Positions 19,432 through 27,802 of a stretch of 64,000 nt of DNA are shown here, piece by piece. The notes beneath the pieces were generated by a model. That model made no database searches. It saw nothing but the letters and a program-made list of their open reading frames with translations, and was not told where the DNA came from. Position 1 is the first letter of the stretch. Each line of letters begins with the position of its first letter. A program made the position numbers and the translations under genes. Origin of the DNA: Alloscardovia omnicolens (GTDB lineage Bacteria > Actinomycetota > Actinomycetes > Actinomycetales > Bifidobacteriaceae); contig CP159991.1 of the NCBI GenBank assembly GCA_040702985.1, forward strand, positions 1,240,001-1,304,000, written 5' to 3'.

Positions 19432-19462
19432 CAAGGTCGGAAGCACTTATCTTCCGACCTTG
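19432..19462. terminator. Terminator downstream of secA
   Basis: CAAGGTCGGAAG (19432-19443) pairs perfectly with CTTCCGACCTTG (19451-19462) around a 7-base loop. It lies 29 bases past the secA stop, in the gap before the glucokinase start region. Confidence 0.75.
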
Positions 19463-19490
19463 TCTATGATGCATTTAATGAGATGGAGAT

Positions 19491-22361
19491 TTACTCCTCA
19501 TTCTTACCATGGCACATCTTGTATTTACGTCCAGAACCGCAAGGGCATGGAGCATTCTTTGGCGTACCTTCAAAGGTGCGACCATCAGACCATGGGCTGT
19601 GGAGCTCTTCGCTCTTAGGACGTTTGCTTGCTGGCACCTTTCCTTCAGCATGGCTAATAGGAGCAGCACCTGTAATATGTCCTTCATAAGAATGCGACAC
19701 AGGCTCTGCAGGCTCTAAATCATCACTCTCATCATCATCTTCTGCTTCAGATTCACGAGTGTACGTATCACCTAATCCGTCCTGCGCTGCAGAAGAATAG
19801 GTCAAAGATTCTTCTGCTTGCTCTTCAGCAGGATTGTCCTCGTTTTCCTCAGCTTCACGAGCAATCAACTCTAAGTCAATATTGAAGAGCAGCTGTACAA
19901 CTTCTTCCTTAATGGAATCAACCATCGAGTTGTACATCTGATAGCCCTCACGCTGATACTCTACCAATGGATCACGCTGACCCATACCACGCAGGCCAAT
20001 ACCATCCTTTAAGTAATCCATTTCGTAGAGGTGTTCACGCCACTTACGATCCATAACAGCGAGCACAACACGACGCTCAATGGTACGCATTGCTTCATCG
20101 CCAACAATTTTCTCATTCTTGGCATATTGTTCATTGAGCTTGTCGGCAATGAGCTCGGTCATCTTCTCACGTGCTTTATCGCCTTTGAGCTTGCCCACAG
20201 AAGCAATCAAATCTTCTTCATCAAAATCAATATTAATGATTGAAGACAAAGCCTTCCACAGGTCTGTCAAATCCCACTTAGACGGAGCATCAACACCCTT
20301 TGTAGCACCCTGAACATAGGAAGCTACAACATCATGAATGAACTTCGTAATGTCGGAAGAAATATCTGCGCCCTGGAGCACAGCCTGGCGTTCTTCATAA
20401 ACAACAGTACGCTGCTTATTCATCACGTCATCATACTTCAACACGTTCTTACGGGTTTCGAAGTTTCGAGACTCTACAGACTTCTGAGCATTACGTACAC
20501 CGTTAGATACGCTCTTATGCTCAATTGGTTCACCTTCTGGCATGCTCTTAGCCATAACGCGTGCAACAAGCTGCGTATTAAACAAACGCATCAAGTTATC
20601 TTCCAAAGACAAGTAGAAGCGTGATTCACCTGGATCGCCCTGACGTCCGGAACGACCACGCAACTGATTGTCAATACGGCGAGATTCATGGCGCTCAGTA
20701 CCGAGCACATACAAGCCGCCAAGTTCCTTGACTTCCTCATGCTCGTCTTTAGCCTGCTGCTTCATCTCTTCCAATGCTTCAGGCCATAAACGCTCATACT
20801 CATCTGGAGTATCTTCTGGAGAATATCCCTGAGCTTTCAGCTTGGCATCTGCCAAGAACTCAACGTTACCGCCGAGCATAATATCGGTACCACGACCAGC
20901 CATATTCGTTGCAACCGTTACTGCACCCTTACGTCCAGCAACAGCAACAACAGCAGCTTCTGCTTCATTATGCTTTGCATTAAGCACCTTGTGAGGAATA
21001 TGAACTTGGTCAAGCAAGGTAGATACCAACTCAGAAGATTCCACAGAAGAGGTACCCAGCAAAATTGGCTGTCCCTTTTCATGGCGAGCAGCAACATCTT
21101 TAACGATGGCAACAAGCTTTTCTTTCTGAGTGCGGAAAATCAAATCGTCTTGATCCAAGCGAATCATTGGACGGTTTGTTGGAATTGGAATAACACCCAG
21201 CTTGTAAGTGTTCATGAATTCTGCAGCTTCAGTTTCTGCAGTACCGGTCATACCAGCAAGCTTGTCATACATACGGAAGTAGTTCTGCAAAGTAATAGTT
21301 GCAAAAGTCTGGTTTTCTGCCTGAACTTCCACACCTTCTTTAGCTTCAATAGCCTGGTGCAAGCCTTCGTTATAGCGACGACCATGCAACATACGACCTG
21401 TATGTTCATCAACGATAAGAACTTCTCCGCCCTGAACAACGTAATCCTTATCACGAACAAACAGTTCCTTAGCGCGAATTGCATTGTTCAAATAGCCAAT
21501 CAAAGCGGTATTTGCTGGCTCATAGAGGTTATCAATACCTAAGAAATCTTCAATCTTGGCAATACCGGAATCGAGAATACCAATAACTTTCTTCTTCTCA
21601 TCCACGTCATAATCTTCGTCGCGGTTGAGCTTCAAAACGAGCTTAGCGAATTCACGATACCAGCGGGTTACATCACCTTCAGCTGAACCAGAAATAATCA
21701 GAGGAGTACGAGCTTCATCAATAAGAATGGAGTCAACCTCATCGACAATAGCGTAATGATGTTCACGCTGCACGAGGTCAGCTTTATTCCATGCCATGTT
21801 ATCGCGCAGATAATCGAAACCAAATTCATTATTGGTGCCGTAAGTAATATCAGCATTGTACTGCTTGCGACGCTCTGCAGGATGCTGATCGGTGAGAATG
21901 CAGCCCACCTTCATATCCAGAGCACGGAAAACACGACCCATAAGTTCTGACTGGTAATTAGCCAAGTAATCGTTCACTGTAACAACATGAACACCCTTGC
22001 CAGACAATGCGTTAAGGTAGCTCGGCAATGTAGCTACCAAGGTCTTTCCCTCACCTGTACGCATTTCAGCAATATTGCCCCAATGCAAAGCTGCGCCACC
22101 CATAATCTGCACATCAAAATGGCGCTGTCCGAGAACACGCTTTGCAGCTTCACGTACTGTTGCAAAAGCTTCAGGCATCAAATCATCAAGTGTTTCGCCA
22201 TCAGCCAAACGAGCTTTAAACTTAGCTGTCTGACCTTTTAGCTCAGCATCTGTTAATGCACTAATCTTATCTTCCAGACTATTAACTTGGTCTGCAACAG
22301 CTTTGAGCTTACGCAGCTGCGCGCCTTCACCCATACGCAAAGCTTTGTCAAGAATTCCCAC
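19491..22361 (-). CDS. secA: Preprotein translocase ATPase SecA
   Basis: Motor ATPase that drives Sec-dependent secretion through SecYEG at the inner face of the membrane. Nucleotide site motifs: [11 protein letters not shown] (Walker A), [19 protein letters not shown] (Walker B, DEAD-like) and [10 protein letters not shown]. The [16 protein letters not shown] block and the C-terminal zinc finger [14 protein letters not shown] (SecB-type tail) are present. The chosen start is the GTG at 22361 ([12 protein letters not shown] follows), preceded by AGGAG. The longer ORF reading to 22445 is not supported. Length is 956 residues, with an acidic linker near residues 830-890. Confidence 0.95.
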   Translation of the reverse strand: MGILDKALRMGEGAQLRKLKAVADQVNSLEDKISALTDAELKGQTAKFKARLADGETLDDLMPEAFATVREAAKRVLGQRHFDVQIMGGAALHWGNIAEMRTGEGKTLVATLPSYLNALSGKGVHVVTVNDYLANYQSELMGRVFRALDMKVGCILTDQHPAERRKQYNADITYGTNNEFGFDYLRDNMAWNKADLVQREHHYAIVDEVDSILIDEARTPLIISGSAEGDVTRWYREFAKLVLKLNRDEDYDVDEKKKVIGILDSGIAKIEDFLGIDNLYEPANTALIGYLNNAIRAKELFVRDKDYVVQGGEVLIVDEHTGRMLHGRRYNEGLHQAIEAKEGVEVQAENQTFATITLQNYFRMYDKLAGMTGTAETEAAEFMNTYKLGVIPIPTNRPMIRLDQDDLIFRTQKEKLVAIVKDVAARHEKGQPILLGTSSVESSELVSTLLDQVHIPHKVLNAKHNEAEAAVVAVAGRKGAVTVATNMAGRGTDIMLGGNVEFLADAKLKAQGYSPEDTPDEYERLWPEALEEMKQQAKDEHEEVKELGGLYVLGTERHESRRIDNQLRGRSGRQGDPGESRFYLSLEDNLMRLFNTQLVARVMAKSMPEGEPIEHKSVSNGVRNAQKSVESRNFETRKNVLKYDDVMNKQRTVVYEERQAVLQGADISSDITKFIHDVVASYVQGATKGVDAPSKWDLTDLWKALSSIINIDFDEEDLIASVGKLKGDKAREKMTELIADKLNEQYAKNEKIVGDEAMRTIERRVVLAVMDRKWREHLYEMDYLKDGIGLRGMGQRDPLVEYQREGYQMYNSMVDSIKEEVVQLLFNIDLELIAREAEENEDNPAEEQAEESLTYSSAAQDGLGDTYTRESEAEDDDESDDLEPAEPVSHSYEGHITGAAPISHAEGKVPASKRPKSEELHSPWSDGRTFEGTPKNAPCPCGSGRKYKMCHGKNEE

Positions 22362-22468
22362 GTGTATTCTCCTACTTTTTCCACAAAAGTGGTTTTTTAC
22401 AAACTGTTCCCATAGTACGACAATGCAACGATAACGCAACAACAATCTTGCACGTCACGAGCACAGAA

Positions 22469-22506
22469 ATATGGGGCTACCCCTACATTCAGAGGTGCCC
22501 CATATA
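22469..22506 (-). terminator. Hairpin downstream of hpf
   Basis: ATATGGGGC (22469-22477) pairs with GCCCCATAT (22497-22505). It is immediately past the hpf stop and about 110 bases before the secA GTG, so it likely ends the hpf transcript. Its T run is weak. Confidence 0.6.
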
Positions 22507-22521
22507 ACTTCCTAAATCTTA

Positions 22522-23172
22522 TTAGAGGTTCTTAGCACTTTCAATCTCAAAAACGCCATAGCTCCAACCGTGACGACGGTAGACTACCGAAGGACGATGA
22601 GTGTCGCTATTAACGAAAAGGAAGAAATCGTGTCCAACAAGTTCCATCTCATACAATGCCTCATCGATTGACATTGGTTCTGCAATATGGAGCTTACGAC
22701 GAATGACTATTGGTGAATCGCCAACTTGAACTTCAACAGATTCACCTGGTTCCAAATCTCCAGCAACAGCCTGAGAAGGAGTAACAGGTTCATACTCTGC
22801 AACAGCTGGTTCTTCCTCTGGTTCAACCACACCTAAATCAACTGCCTTAACGGACTCATAGCCGCGACGATGATCCTTACGACGATCGCGCGTGCGACGC
22901 AAACGCAACGTGAGCTTGTCGAGTGCCAAATCTAATGCACTCAGATCATCGCTGCTAGATGCCTCAGCGCGAACTACTGTACGACCAGCGATTACGGTGA
23001 GTTCCACACGCATTGCAGTATCAGCAAGGCGAGGATTTCCCTCATGAGAGAGCACAACTTGAATGCGTTGTGCATCCGGTGCAATATTAGTCACTCGATT
23101 CATTTTGCTTTCAACTACGTCACGGAACTTTTGCTTAATTTGCGTATGACGACCAGTTACCACGATTTCCAT
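22522..23172 (-). CDS. hpf: Ribosome hibernation promoting factor, long form
   Basis: Long HPF that binds the 30S decoding centre and dimerises ribosomes into 100S particles in stationary phase. The N-terminal ribosome-binding domain starts MEIVVTGRHTQIKQKFRDVV and contains the RAEASSSDDLSALDLALDKL helix and a basic RRTRDRRKDHRR patch. An acidic Pro/Glu/Val linker runs from about 115 to 160, then the C-terminal dimerisation domain (MSIDEALYEMELVGHDFFLF, VVYRRHGWSYG). 216 residues. AAGGAGG precedes the ATG. A perfect ACGTTA/TAACGT inverted repeat lies 28-49 bases upstream (23200-23221). Confidence 0.92.
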   Translation of the reverse strand: MEIVVTGRHTQIKQKFRDVVESKMNRVTNIAPDAQRIQVVLSHEGNPRLADTAMRVELTVIAGRTVVRAEASSSDDLSALDLALDKLTLRLRRTRDRRKDHRRGYESVKAVDLGVVEPEEEPAVAEYEPVTPSQAVAGDLEPGESVEVQVGDSPIVIRRKLHIAEPMSIDEALYEMELVGHDFFLFVNSDTHRPSVVYRRHGWSYGVFEIESAKNL

Positions 23173-23273
23173 GGTGACCTCCTTGAAATGAATCGCGAGA
23201 CGTTAACATCGTTGCTAACGTGACTTAATCTTAACTCAATTTAAAATAATATGCATGGTATTTCGCAATGGAA

Positions 23274-23302
23274 TTGCAAGCGAAACCGTGGTAGCATATA
23301 AA
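23274..23302 (+). promoter_or_regulatory. Promoter of rnpB
   Basis: TTGCAA (23274-23279) and TATAAA (23297-23302) are separated by 17 bases and stand just before the 5' end of the RNase P RNA at about 23307. The fit to a sigma-70 promoter is good, and the downstream RNA supports it. Confidence 0.7.
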
Positions 23303-23306
23303 GATT

Positions 23307-23691
23307 GTGAGACCTCTGGGTGGCCGCGGCTATCCGTATGGTGAGAATTCACCCGCATAGCTGAGGAACTTCCGGGCTCCATAGAGCACGATGGCGGATA
23401 ACGTCCGCCCAGGGCAACCTGAGAGATAGCGCAACAGAGAATAGACCGCCATACATTGCTACGCAGTGTATGGTAAGGGTGAAACGGTGGTGTAAGAGAC
23501 CACCGGGCAACTGGCAACAGAAGTCGCATGGCAAGCCTCATCGGGAGCAAGGCCAAGTAGAATATCTAAGCTGCTCGCTTGAATGGTATTCGGGTAGGCT
23601 GCTAGAGCTTAATAGCAATATTAAGTCGAGATGGATGGTCACCCCTCATGTATTCACATGAGGACAGAACCCGGGGTATATGAGGTCTCAC
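23307..23691 (+). ncRNA. rnpB: RNase P RNA, bacterial class A
   Basis: Catalytic RNA of RNase P, which matures tRNA 5' ends. The terminal P1 helix is closed by GTGAGACCTC (23307-23316) and GAGGTCTCAC (23682-23691). Conserved core pieces are present: GAGGAACTTCCGGGCTCC at the P3/P4 side, GCGCAACAGAGA, GGTAAGGGTGAAACGGTGG, and the 3' ACAGAACCCGGGGTATATGA. No open frame in this region is credible. The RNA is transcribed opposite to hpf and recX. Confidence 0.95.
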
Positions 23692-23823
23692 ACACTCTCT
23701 CACATCTTTTCTTTTCCAACTTATTGATGATGAGATTACACAGCGGCAATCAATCCGCTATGCATTCCTTTCCGCTATGAATTTCCTTATGAAGTGATCC
23801 ATAACACTGCTCATACTTGATGG

Positions 23824-24441
23824 CTATGCGTCGCTTTCATCGTCCGCATCAAAAATCTCATATTGTGCTCGGCGAATAAGATCTGGAGAATGTCCTTTAC
23901 GTCCGGCAGCAGACCACAATCGTCGTAGACGTACTTGTTGGTCAAGCCCTTGAGTACGTCGTGCGACTCTTTCTACAAGAGCATAAGCAGATTCAACGAA
24001 AACACCTTCATGTGCTGCTTCTTGCACCGCTTGAGATGCAAGAGTGGCATCAACACCTTTACGTTTGAGTTCCATCAGGGTTCCCGCTTGCCCCATGTGA
24101 CGAGACACGCAGTAACGCACTGCGCTGCGAGCATAGGCTTCATCATCAATAAGACCTAAAGAAATGAGCCTATCCACAACTGTATCAATAATGTCTTCGC
24201 TGAATTCTTTTTGAAGAAGTCGTTGTTTTAGAGCGCTTGTCGGCCGTTGGGCAGCATCTAGCAAACGCAATGCTGCCTCTTGACACTTGTTTTCCTGCTC
24301 ACTGCGTTGAAAAACTCCTTGTATCTGTGAATGATATGCCATATCTTGCAATTCATCCACAGATACTTGTTTCTCAGCTTGTGCGCTGTGAGCACCCTGT
24401 GACACGCTCTGATTGCGCAGAAAGTCTTGGGCTGAAATCAC
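23824..24441 (-). CDS. recX: Regulatory protein RecX
   Basis: RecA modulator that binds RecA filaments and limits their activity. 205 residues, mostly helical, with RecX repeat motifs: CQEAALRLLDAAQRPTSALK, then DRLISLGLIDDEAYARSAVR and MELKRKGVDATLASQAVQ. An N-terminal extension of about 45 residues (Gln/Ser-rich) is not part of the fold. It begins 14 bases after the recA stop on the same strand, so recA-recX form an operon and share the SOS-type operator upstream of recA. Confidence 0.9.
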   Translation of the reverse strand: MISAQDFLRNQSVSQGAHSAQAEKQVSVDELQDMAYHSQIQGVFQRSEQENKCQEAALRLLDAAQRPTSALKQRLLQKEFSEDIIDTVVDRLISLGLIDDEAYARSAVRYCVSRHMGQAGTLMELKRKGVDATLASQAVQEAAHEGVFVESAYALVERVARRTQGLDQQVRLRRLWSAAGRKGHSPDLIRRAQYEIFDADDESDA

Positions 24442-24455
24442 TAACAGTTCACCTA

Positions 24456-25544
24456 CTACTTATCTGTAGCATCCTGATCTGCAGAAGATTTATCTGCATT
24501 CTCAGACTCATCTTGCTCAGGTCGTGGAATCAAACCATATTCCATCTTGACTCGATTTTCGATTTCTTCAGTCAGTCCTGGATTATCAATTAAGAACTGG
24601 CGTACCTTTTCACGCCCCTGGCCTAACTGATCACCGTCATAGGTAAACCACGAACCTGATTTTTTCACAACGCCAACTTGAAGACCCATGTCAATAACAG
24701 AGCCTTCACGAGACACACCTTCGCCATACAGAATGTCGAATTCCGCTGATTTGAATGGTGGAGCCATCTTATTCTTGACAACTTTCACACGAGTTCGGTT
24801 ACCCACGGCTTCCTCACCATTCTTCAGCGTTTGAATGCGACGAATATCCATGCGTACGCTGGCATAGAACTTCAAAGCCTTACCACCCGTGGTAGTTTCA
24901 GGATTACCAAAGAATACACCAATTTTTTCACGCAGCTGATTAATGAAGATAGCTGTGGTATTGGCTTGATTCAAAGCACCTGTCATTTTACGTAATGCTT
25001 GACTCATTAAACGCGCCTGCAAACCAACATGACTATCACCCATTTCGCCTTCAATTTCAGCTTTTGGAACCAATGCTGCCACAGAGTCAATAACAATAAT
25101 GTCTAAAGCGCCGGAACGAATGAGCATATCAGCAATTTCCAAAGCCTGCTCACCATTATCAGGCTGAGATACAATCAGAGAATCTGTATCTACTCCCAAA
25201 TGACGGGCATATTCTGGATCAAGAGCGTGCTCCGCATCAATAAATGCAGCAACGCCACCACGACGTTGTGCACTGGCCACAGCTTGAAGAGCAATTGTTG
25301 TTTTACCAGAGGATTCAGGACCATAAATTTCTACAATACGGCCACGAGGCAATCCCCCAATACCTAAAGCCATATCTAAGGCTAACGAGCCTGTAGGAAT
25401 CACTTCAACATTCTCTATTGGCTTATCTCCTAAGCGCATAGCCGAGCCTTTGCCGAAGTTTTTCTCTACCTGCGCCAATGCAGTATCAAGAGCTTCCTGA
25501 CGGCGATCTTTTGTGGTGGCCGCATCTTTCTTTGCAGTTGCCAT
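24456..25544 (-). CDS. recA: Recombinase RecA
   Basis: Strand-exchange ATPase of homologous recombination and the SOS co-protease. Seen: Walker [34 protein letters not shown] (Walker B and L1 region), the [21 protein letters not shown]2 region, and an acidic C-terminal tail. The frame is open to 25610, but the ATG at 25544 follows AAAGGAGAAGTT and gives the family-like start [15 protein letters not shown]. Length is 362 residues. A LexA-type box lies about 105 bases upstream. Confidence 0.96.
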   Translation of the reverse strand: MATAKKDAATTKDRRQEALDTALAQVEKNFGKGSAMRLGDKPIENVEVIPTGSLALDMALGIGGLPRGRIVEIYGPESSGKTTIALQAVASAQRRGGVAAFIDAEHALDPEYARHLGVDTDSLIVSQPDNGEQALEIADMLIRSGALDIIVIDSVAALVPKAEIEGEMGDSHVGLQARLMSQALRKMTGALNQANTTAIFINQLREKIGVFFGNPETTTGGKALKFYASVRMDIRRIQTLKNGEEAVGNRTRVKVVKNKMAPPFKSAEFDILYGEGVSREGSVIDMGLQVGVVKKSGSWFTYDGDQLGQGREKVRQFLIDNPGLTEEIENRVKMEYGLIPRPEQDESENADKSSADQDATDK

Positions 25545-25648
25545 AACTTCTCCTTTATGTGAAGGTATCTTCACTGTAGCTAGCGCTATCTGAGCTTTCA
25601 AGCTATACAATCATGTGTGAACCAATGTGAATAACTATAACAGACCAA

Positions 25649-25664
25649 TCGAACATTTGTTCGA
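25649..25664 (-). promoter_or_regulatory. LexA (SOS) box upstream of recA
   Basis: TCGAAC-ATTT-GTTCGA is a perfect 16-base palindrome that matches the Gram-positive/actinobacterial LexA operator CGAAC-N4-GTTCG. It lies between the DUF3046 stop and recA, followed in the recA direction by a TATAGT hexamer. It should make recA-recX part of the SOS regulon. No other copy of this quality was noticed in the window. Confidence 0.85.
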
Positions 25665-25671
25665 AAGGTTT

Positions 25672-25911
25672 TTACTGTGCTGGCAGCGGCGGCGCATTAT
25701 GGTCTTTACCCCACCGCTGCGAGTCTGGAATATCCATTTGATTACACAAGACATTCCATACCGTACGTGGTTCAATTCCCTCATGAAGAGCCTGCTCAAC
25801 TGTCATATTATTGAGCGCATCCAACGCTTGATCTTGTGCTAAAGATCGTCCGTAAACACGCCCAAATACTTCTTCGAGCAATTCCCAGAATTCTCTTTCT
25901 CGCATTGACAT
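25672..25911 (-). CDS. DUF3046 family protein
   Basis: 79-residue actinobacterial protein commonly found just upstream of recA. Family pattern: REREFWELLEEVFGRVYGRSLAQDQAL, with RTVWNVLCNQMDIP near the end. It is predicted to be all helical; no function is known. Three in-frame ATGs compete. The one at 25911 is preferred because GAGG lies 7 bases before it. The SD sits within an inverted repeat (25920-25957 region), see findings. The gene falls between clgR and the recA operator. Confidence 0.82.
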   Translation of the reverse strand: MSMREREFWELLEEVFGRVYGRSLAQDQALDALNNMTVEQALHEGIEPRTVWNVLCNQMDIPDSQRWGKDHNAPPLPAQ

Positions 25912-25985
25912 AAAAATACCTCGCTCATCATAATCCACGGACTATCATAAGCGAGGTTAAGTATCACACCAAAGGTTGAGCGATT

Positions 25986-26516
25986 TTATCGAATTCCTGC
26001 GTTTTCATATTCACGCACACGTTCAGCAACAAGCACTAACATATCGGACAGCTTTACGTCCAAAGCATCTGTAATAGATGCCAATAATTCCGAGCTTGCT
26101 TCTTTTTGCCCGCGTTCAACTTCAGACAAATAACCTAAAGACACGCCAGCTTTTTGGCTGATTTCACGCAAAGTCTTGCGATCTCGAGTACGCAAAGAAC
26201 GCAACACACTACCTTGAACTTTGCGTAAGGAGAAGGTATCTGCTTCAACACTGTCATGTCGAGAAACGGTAAGTGTTGATTCTATGGAACGATCATCAAT
26301 TTCTGAATTAGCCCACATCCTACTACGTGCTGCTTCACGCTCATTTTTTGCCGCACGTGCCTGCTGCGCACGAACAACTTGTTGCTGAGCCATAGCAACA
26401 GCACGGAGCTGAGCTGGAGTCAAATTGCGCACCATTGCTTCTTTGCTGGCAGCACGCTTCATTTCTTCTACGCTAGGAGTGGTCTGCTCATATGTGTGTA
26501 CAGCTGTAGGAATCAT
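25986..26516 (-). CDS. clgR: XRE-family transcriptional regulator, ClgR-like
   Basis: Helix-turn-helix regulator resembling ClgR, the activator of clp protease and repair genes in Actinobacteria. The C-terminal half carries the DNA-binding domain: RKTLREISQKAGVSLGYLSE followed by VERGQKEASSELLASITDAL, nearly identical to the ClgR consensus. The N-terminal ~90 residues are Ala/Gln/Arg-rich and less conserved, longer than in a typical ClgR. The ATG at 26516 is preceded by AGAGG; the longer ORF start at 26555 is less likely. The order cinA-clgR-DUF3046-recA is typical. ClgR identity is inferred from motif and neighbourhood. Confidence 0.85.
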   Translation of the reverse strand: MIPTAVHTYEQTTPSVEEMKRAASKEAMVRNLTPAQLRAVAMAQQQVVRAQQARAAKNEREAARSRMWANSEIDDRSIESTLTVSRHDSVEADTFSLRKVQGSVLRSLRTRDRKTLREISQKAGVSLGYLSEVERGQKEASSELLASITDALDVKLSDMLVLVAERVREYENAGIR

Positions 26517-26577
26517 AGTGCCTCTTTTCATGTGTATTACTTGAGCCAACCTCACTCAACTTCAATTTATTCCCATA

Positions 26578-26613
26578 ATTATCATAATGTGACACGCTTC
26601 ACATTATGATAAT
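26578..26613. promoter_or_regulatory. Perfect 15-bp inverted repeat between cinA and clgR
   Basis: ATTATCATAATGTGA (26578-26592) and TCACATTATGATAAT (26599-26613) are exact reverse complements with a 6-base loop. It is 62 bases upstream of the clgR start and 15 bases past the cinA stop. There is no T run, so an operator is as likely as a terminator. The type is uncertain. Confidence 0.55.
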
Positions 26614-26627
26614 GAAAAACATCGTAT

Positions 26628-27137
26628 TTATGCGCATTCATCTTCAAGACACTCCACAGCGTATTCAAGTGCCGCACAGACTGCCGCATGGCGCACTTCA
26701 GCCCTACTTCCCGAGAAAAACCGTACAACAGACAAGGTTTTTCCGCCCGAGCGAGCACAGCCAATATATACAGTTCCAGCCGGAATATCACCATCAGGAC
26801 CTGGACCTGCAACCCCCGTTGTTGAAAGAGCTATGCCATCGCAATCAAAAAGCTGTAAAGCGCCTTGTGCCATATGTTGCGCCGTAAAAAAGTTCACAGG
26901 ACCATGCTCATCTAAAAAGGCTCTATCAACACCTAAAATGCTCGCTTTTGTATCTACAGCATAGGTATTGACGCCGCCGCGGAAAGTATCAGATGCCCCA
27001 GGAATACGCACAAACGCATCACAGAGCAATCCGCCCGTTAAAGACTCAGCACAACATATATGAATACCTAGCATACGACAACGCTCGAGGAGTAGACGAG
27101 CGTATTCATCTTGCTTCTCGAGCGTTAGACCAGTCAT
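26628..27137 (-). CDS. pncC: Nicotinamide-nucleotide amidohydrolase (CinA C-terminal domain protein)
   Basis: Stand-alone CinA C-terminal domain (PncC), 169 residues, which deamidates NMN in pyridine-nucleotide salvage; it is often listed as competence/damage-inducible protein. Conserved strings: AESLTGGLLCDAFVRIPGAS, FRGGVNTYAVDTK, STTGVAGPGPDGDIPAGTVY. The N-terminal MoCF/COG1058 domain of full-length CinA is absent, as usual in bifidobacteria. Followed by clgR; the pgsA stop lies 30-40 bases upstream. Confidence 0.88.
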   Translation of the reverse strand: MTGLTLEKQDEYARLLLERCRMLGIHICCAESLTGGLLCDAFVRIPGASDTFRGGVNTYAVDTKASILGVDRAFLDEHGPVNFFTAQHMAQGALQLFDCDGIALSTTGVAGPGPDGDIPAGTVYIGCARSGGKTLSVVRFFSGSRAEVRHAAVCAALEYAVECLEDECA

Positions 27138-27167
27138 TCTTATATGTCCTTTTATTTCGTATCTGCC

Positions 27168-27326
27168 TTACTTTTTATCTGCAGCAGAGCGTGGTGTTCC
27201 AAAAGTATTGACTAAATATTCTCCGCCAGAATACAAGCAGAAGAAGAGCGCTAAGAGTACCACGGCAATGCTCACCCACTGGTAAATCGTCCAATAATTA
27301 TTGCCGTTATTATTGCCAATAATGGT
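27168..27326 (-). pseudogene. pgsA: Remaining 3' coding sequence of pgsA after an in-frame TGA
   Basis: In the pgsA frame beyond the TGA. It reads TIIGNNNGNNYWTIYQWVS, then a transmembrane-like IAVVLLALFFCLYSGGEYL and a short polar tail to the TAA at 27168-27170. This is the last membrane segment expected of the enzyme. Changing the TGA to TGG (Trp) would give a 210-residue PgsA of normal length. Confidence 0.78.
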
Positions 27327-27800
27327 TCACATTGGTACAAGAACTAATCCCAGACCAATGCACTGCGTAAGAGTTTTAAGTTTTCCAGCGCTAGAGGCGG
27401 CAATAACAGATCCTCCTGTGTCAATCACGAAGAAACGCATCACAGTAATGCCAATTTCACGCACAAGAAACAGAAGAGTAACCCACCACCAGATTTCACC
27501 ATGCATGGAAAGAACGATAAAAGCACCGCAAATAAGAAGCTTGTCTGCAATAGGATCCATGAGCTTACCCAACTCAGTCACCTGATTGTATTTACGAGCC
27601 AGATATCCATCAAGCTTATCGGTCGAGGCTGCCACAATAAACAAAACAGCAGCAATCCAACGGCTGCGCGTATCGACGCGCCCAAAAGGCTCACCAATGA
27701 TTGCGAAATAGATAAAAGCAAACATCATCACGATGCGCACATACGTAATGATATTAGGAATACTATTCCATCCATCTAATAATGATTTTTTCTCAGCCAT
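27327..27800 (-). CDS. pgsA: CDP-diacylglycerol-glycerol-3-phosphate 3-phosphatidyltransferase, interrupted by TGA
   Basis: Membrane enzyme of phosphatidylglycerol synthesis. The CDP-alcohol phosphotransferase motif, Dx2DGx2ARx8Gx3Dx3D, is seen as STDKLDGYLARKYNQVTELG then KLMDPIADKL. Membrane helices surround it. The first 157 codons are open, then a TGA occurs at 27327-27329 (…LVLVPM-stop-TIIG…), removing the last ~53 residues including a predicted helix. PgsA is normally essential, so a real truncation would be surprising. The start ATG at 27800 begins MAEKKSLLDGWNSIPNI. It lies 2 bases after ftsK's stop on the same strand, so the two are likely co-transcribed. Confidence 0.85.
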   Translation of the reverse strand: MAEKKSLLDGWNSIPNIITYVRIVMMFAFIYFAIIGEPFGRVDTRSRWIAAVLFIVAASTDKLDGYLARKYNQVTELGKLMDPIADKLLICGAFIVLSMHGEIWWWVTLLFLVREIGITVMRFFVIDTGGSVIAASSAGKLKTLTQCIGLGLVLVPM

Positions 27801-27802
27801 TC

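Noticed and set aside
20970-21542. 190-codon plus-strand open frame
   Set aside because: Antisense to secA, no ribosome site, Cys/Phe/Asn-rich translation typical of shadows.
23236-23661. Several open frames of 60-106 codons
   Set aside because: They lie across the RNase P RNA and have no coding features.
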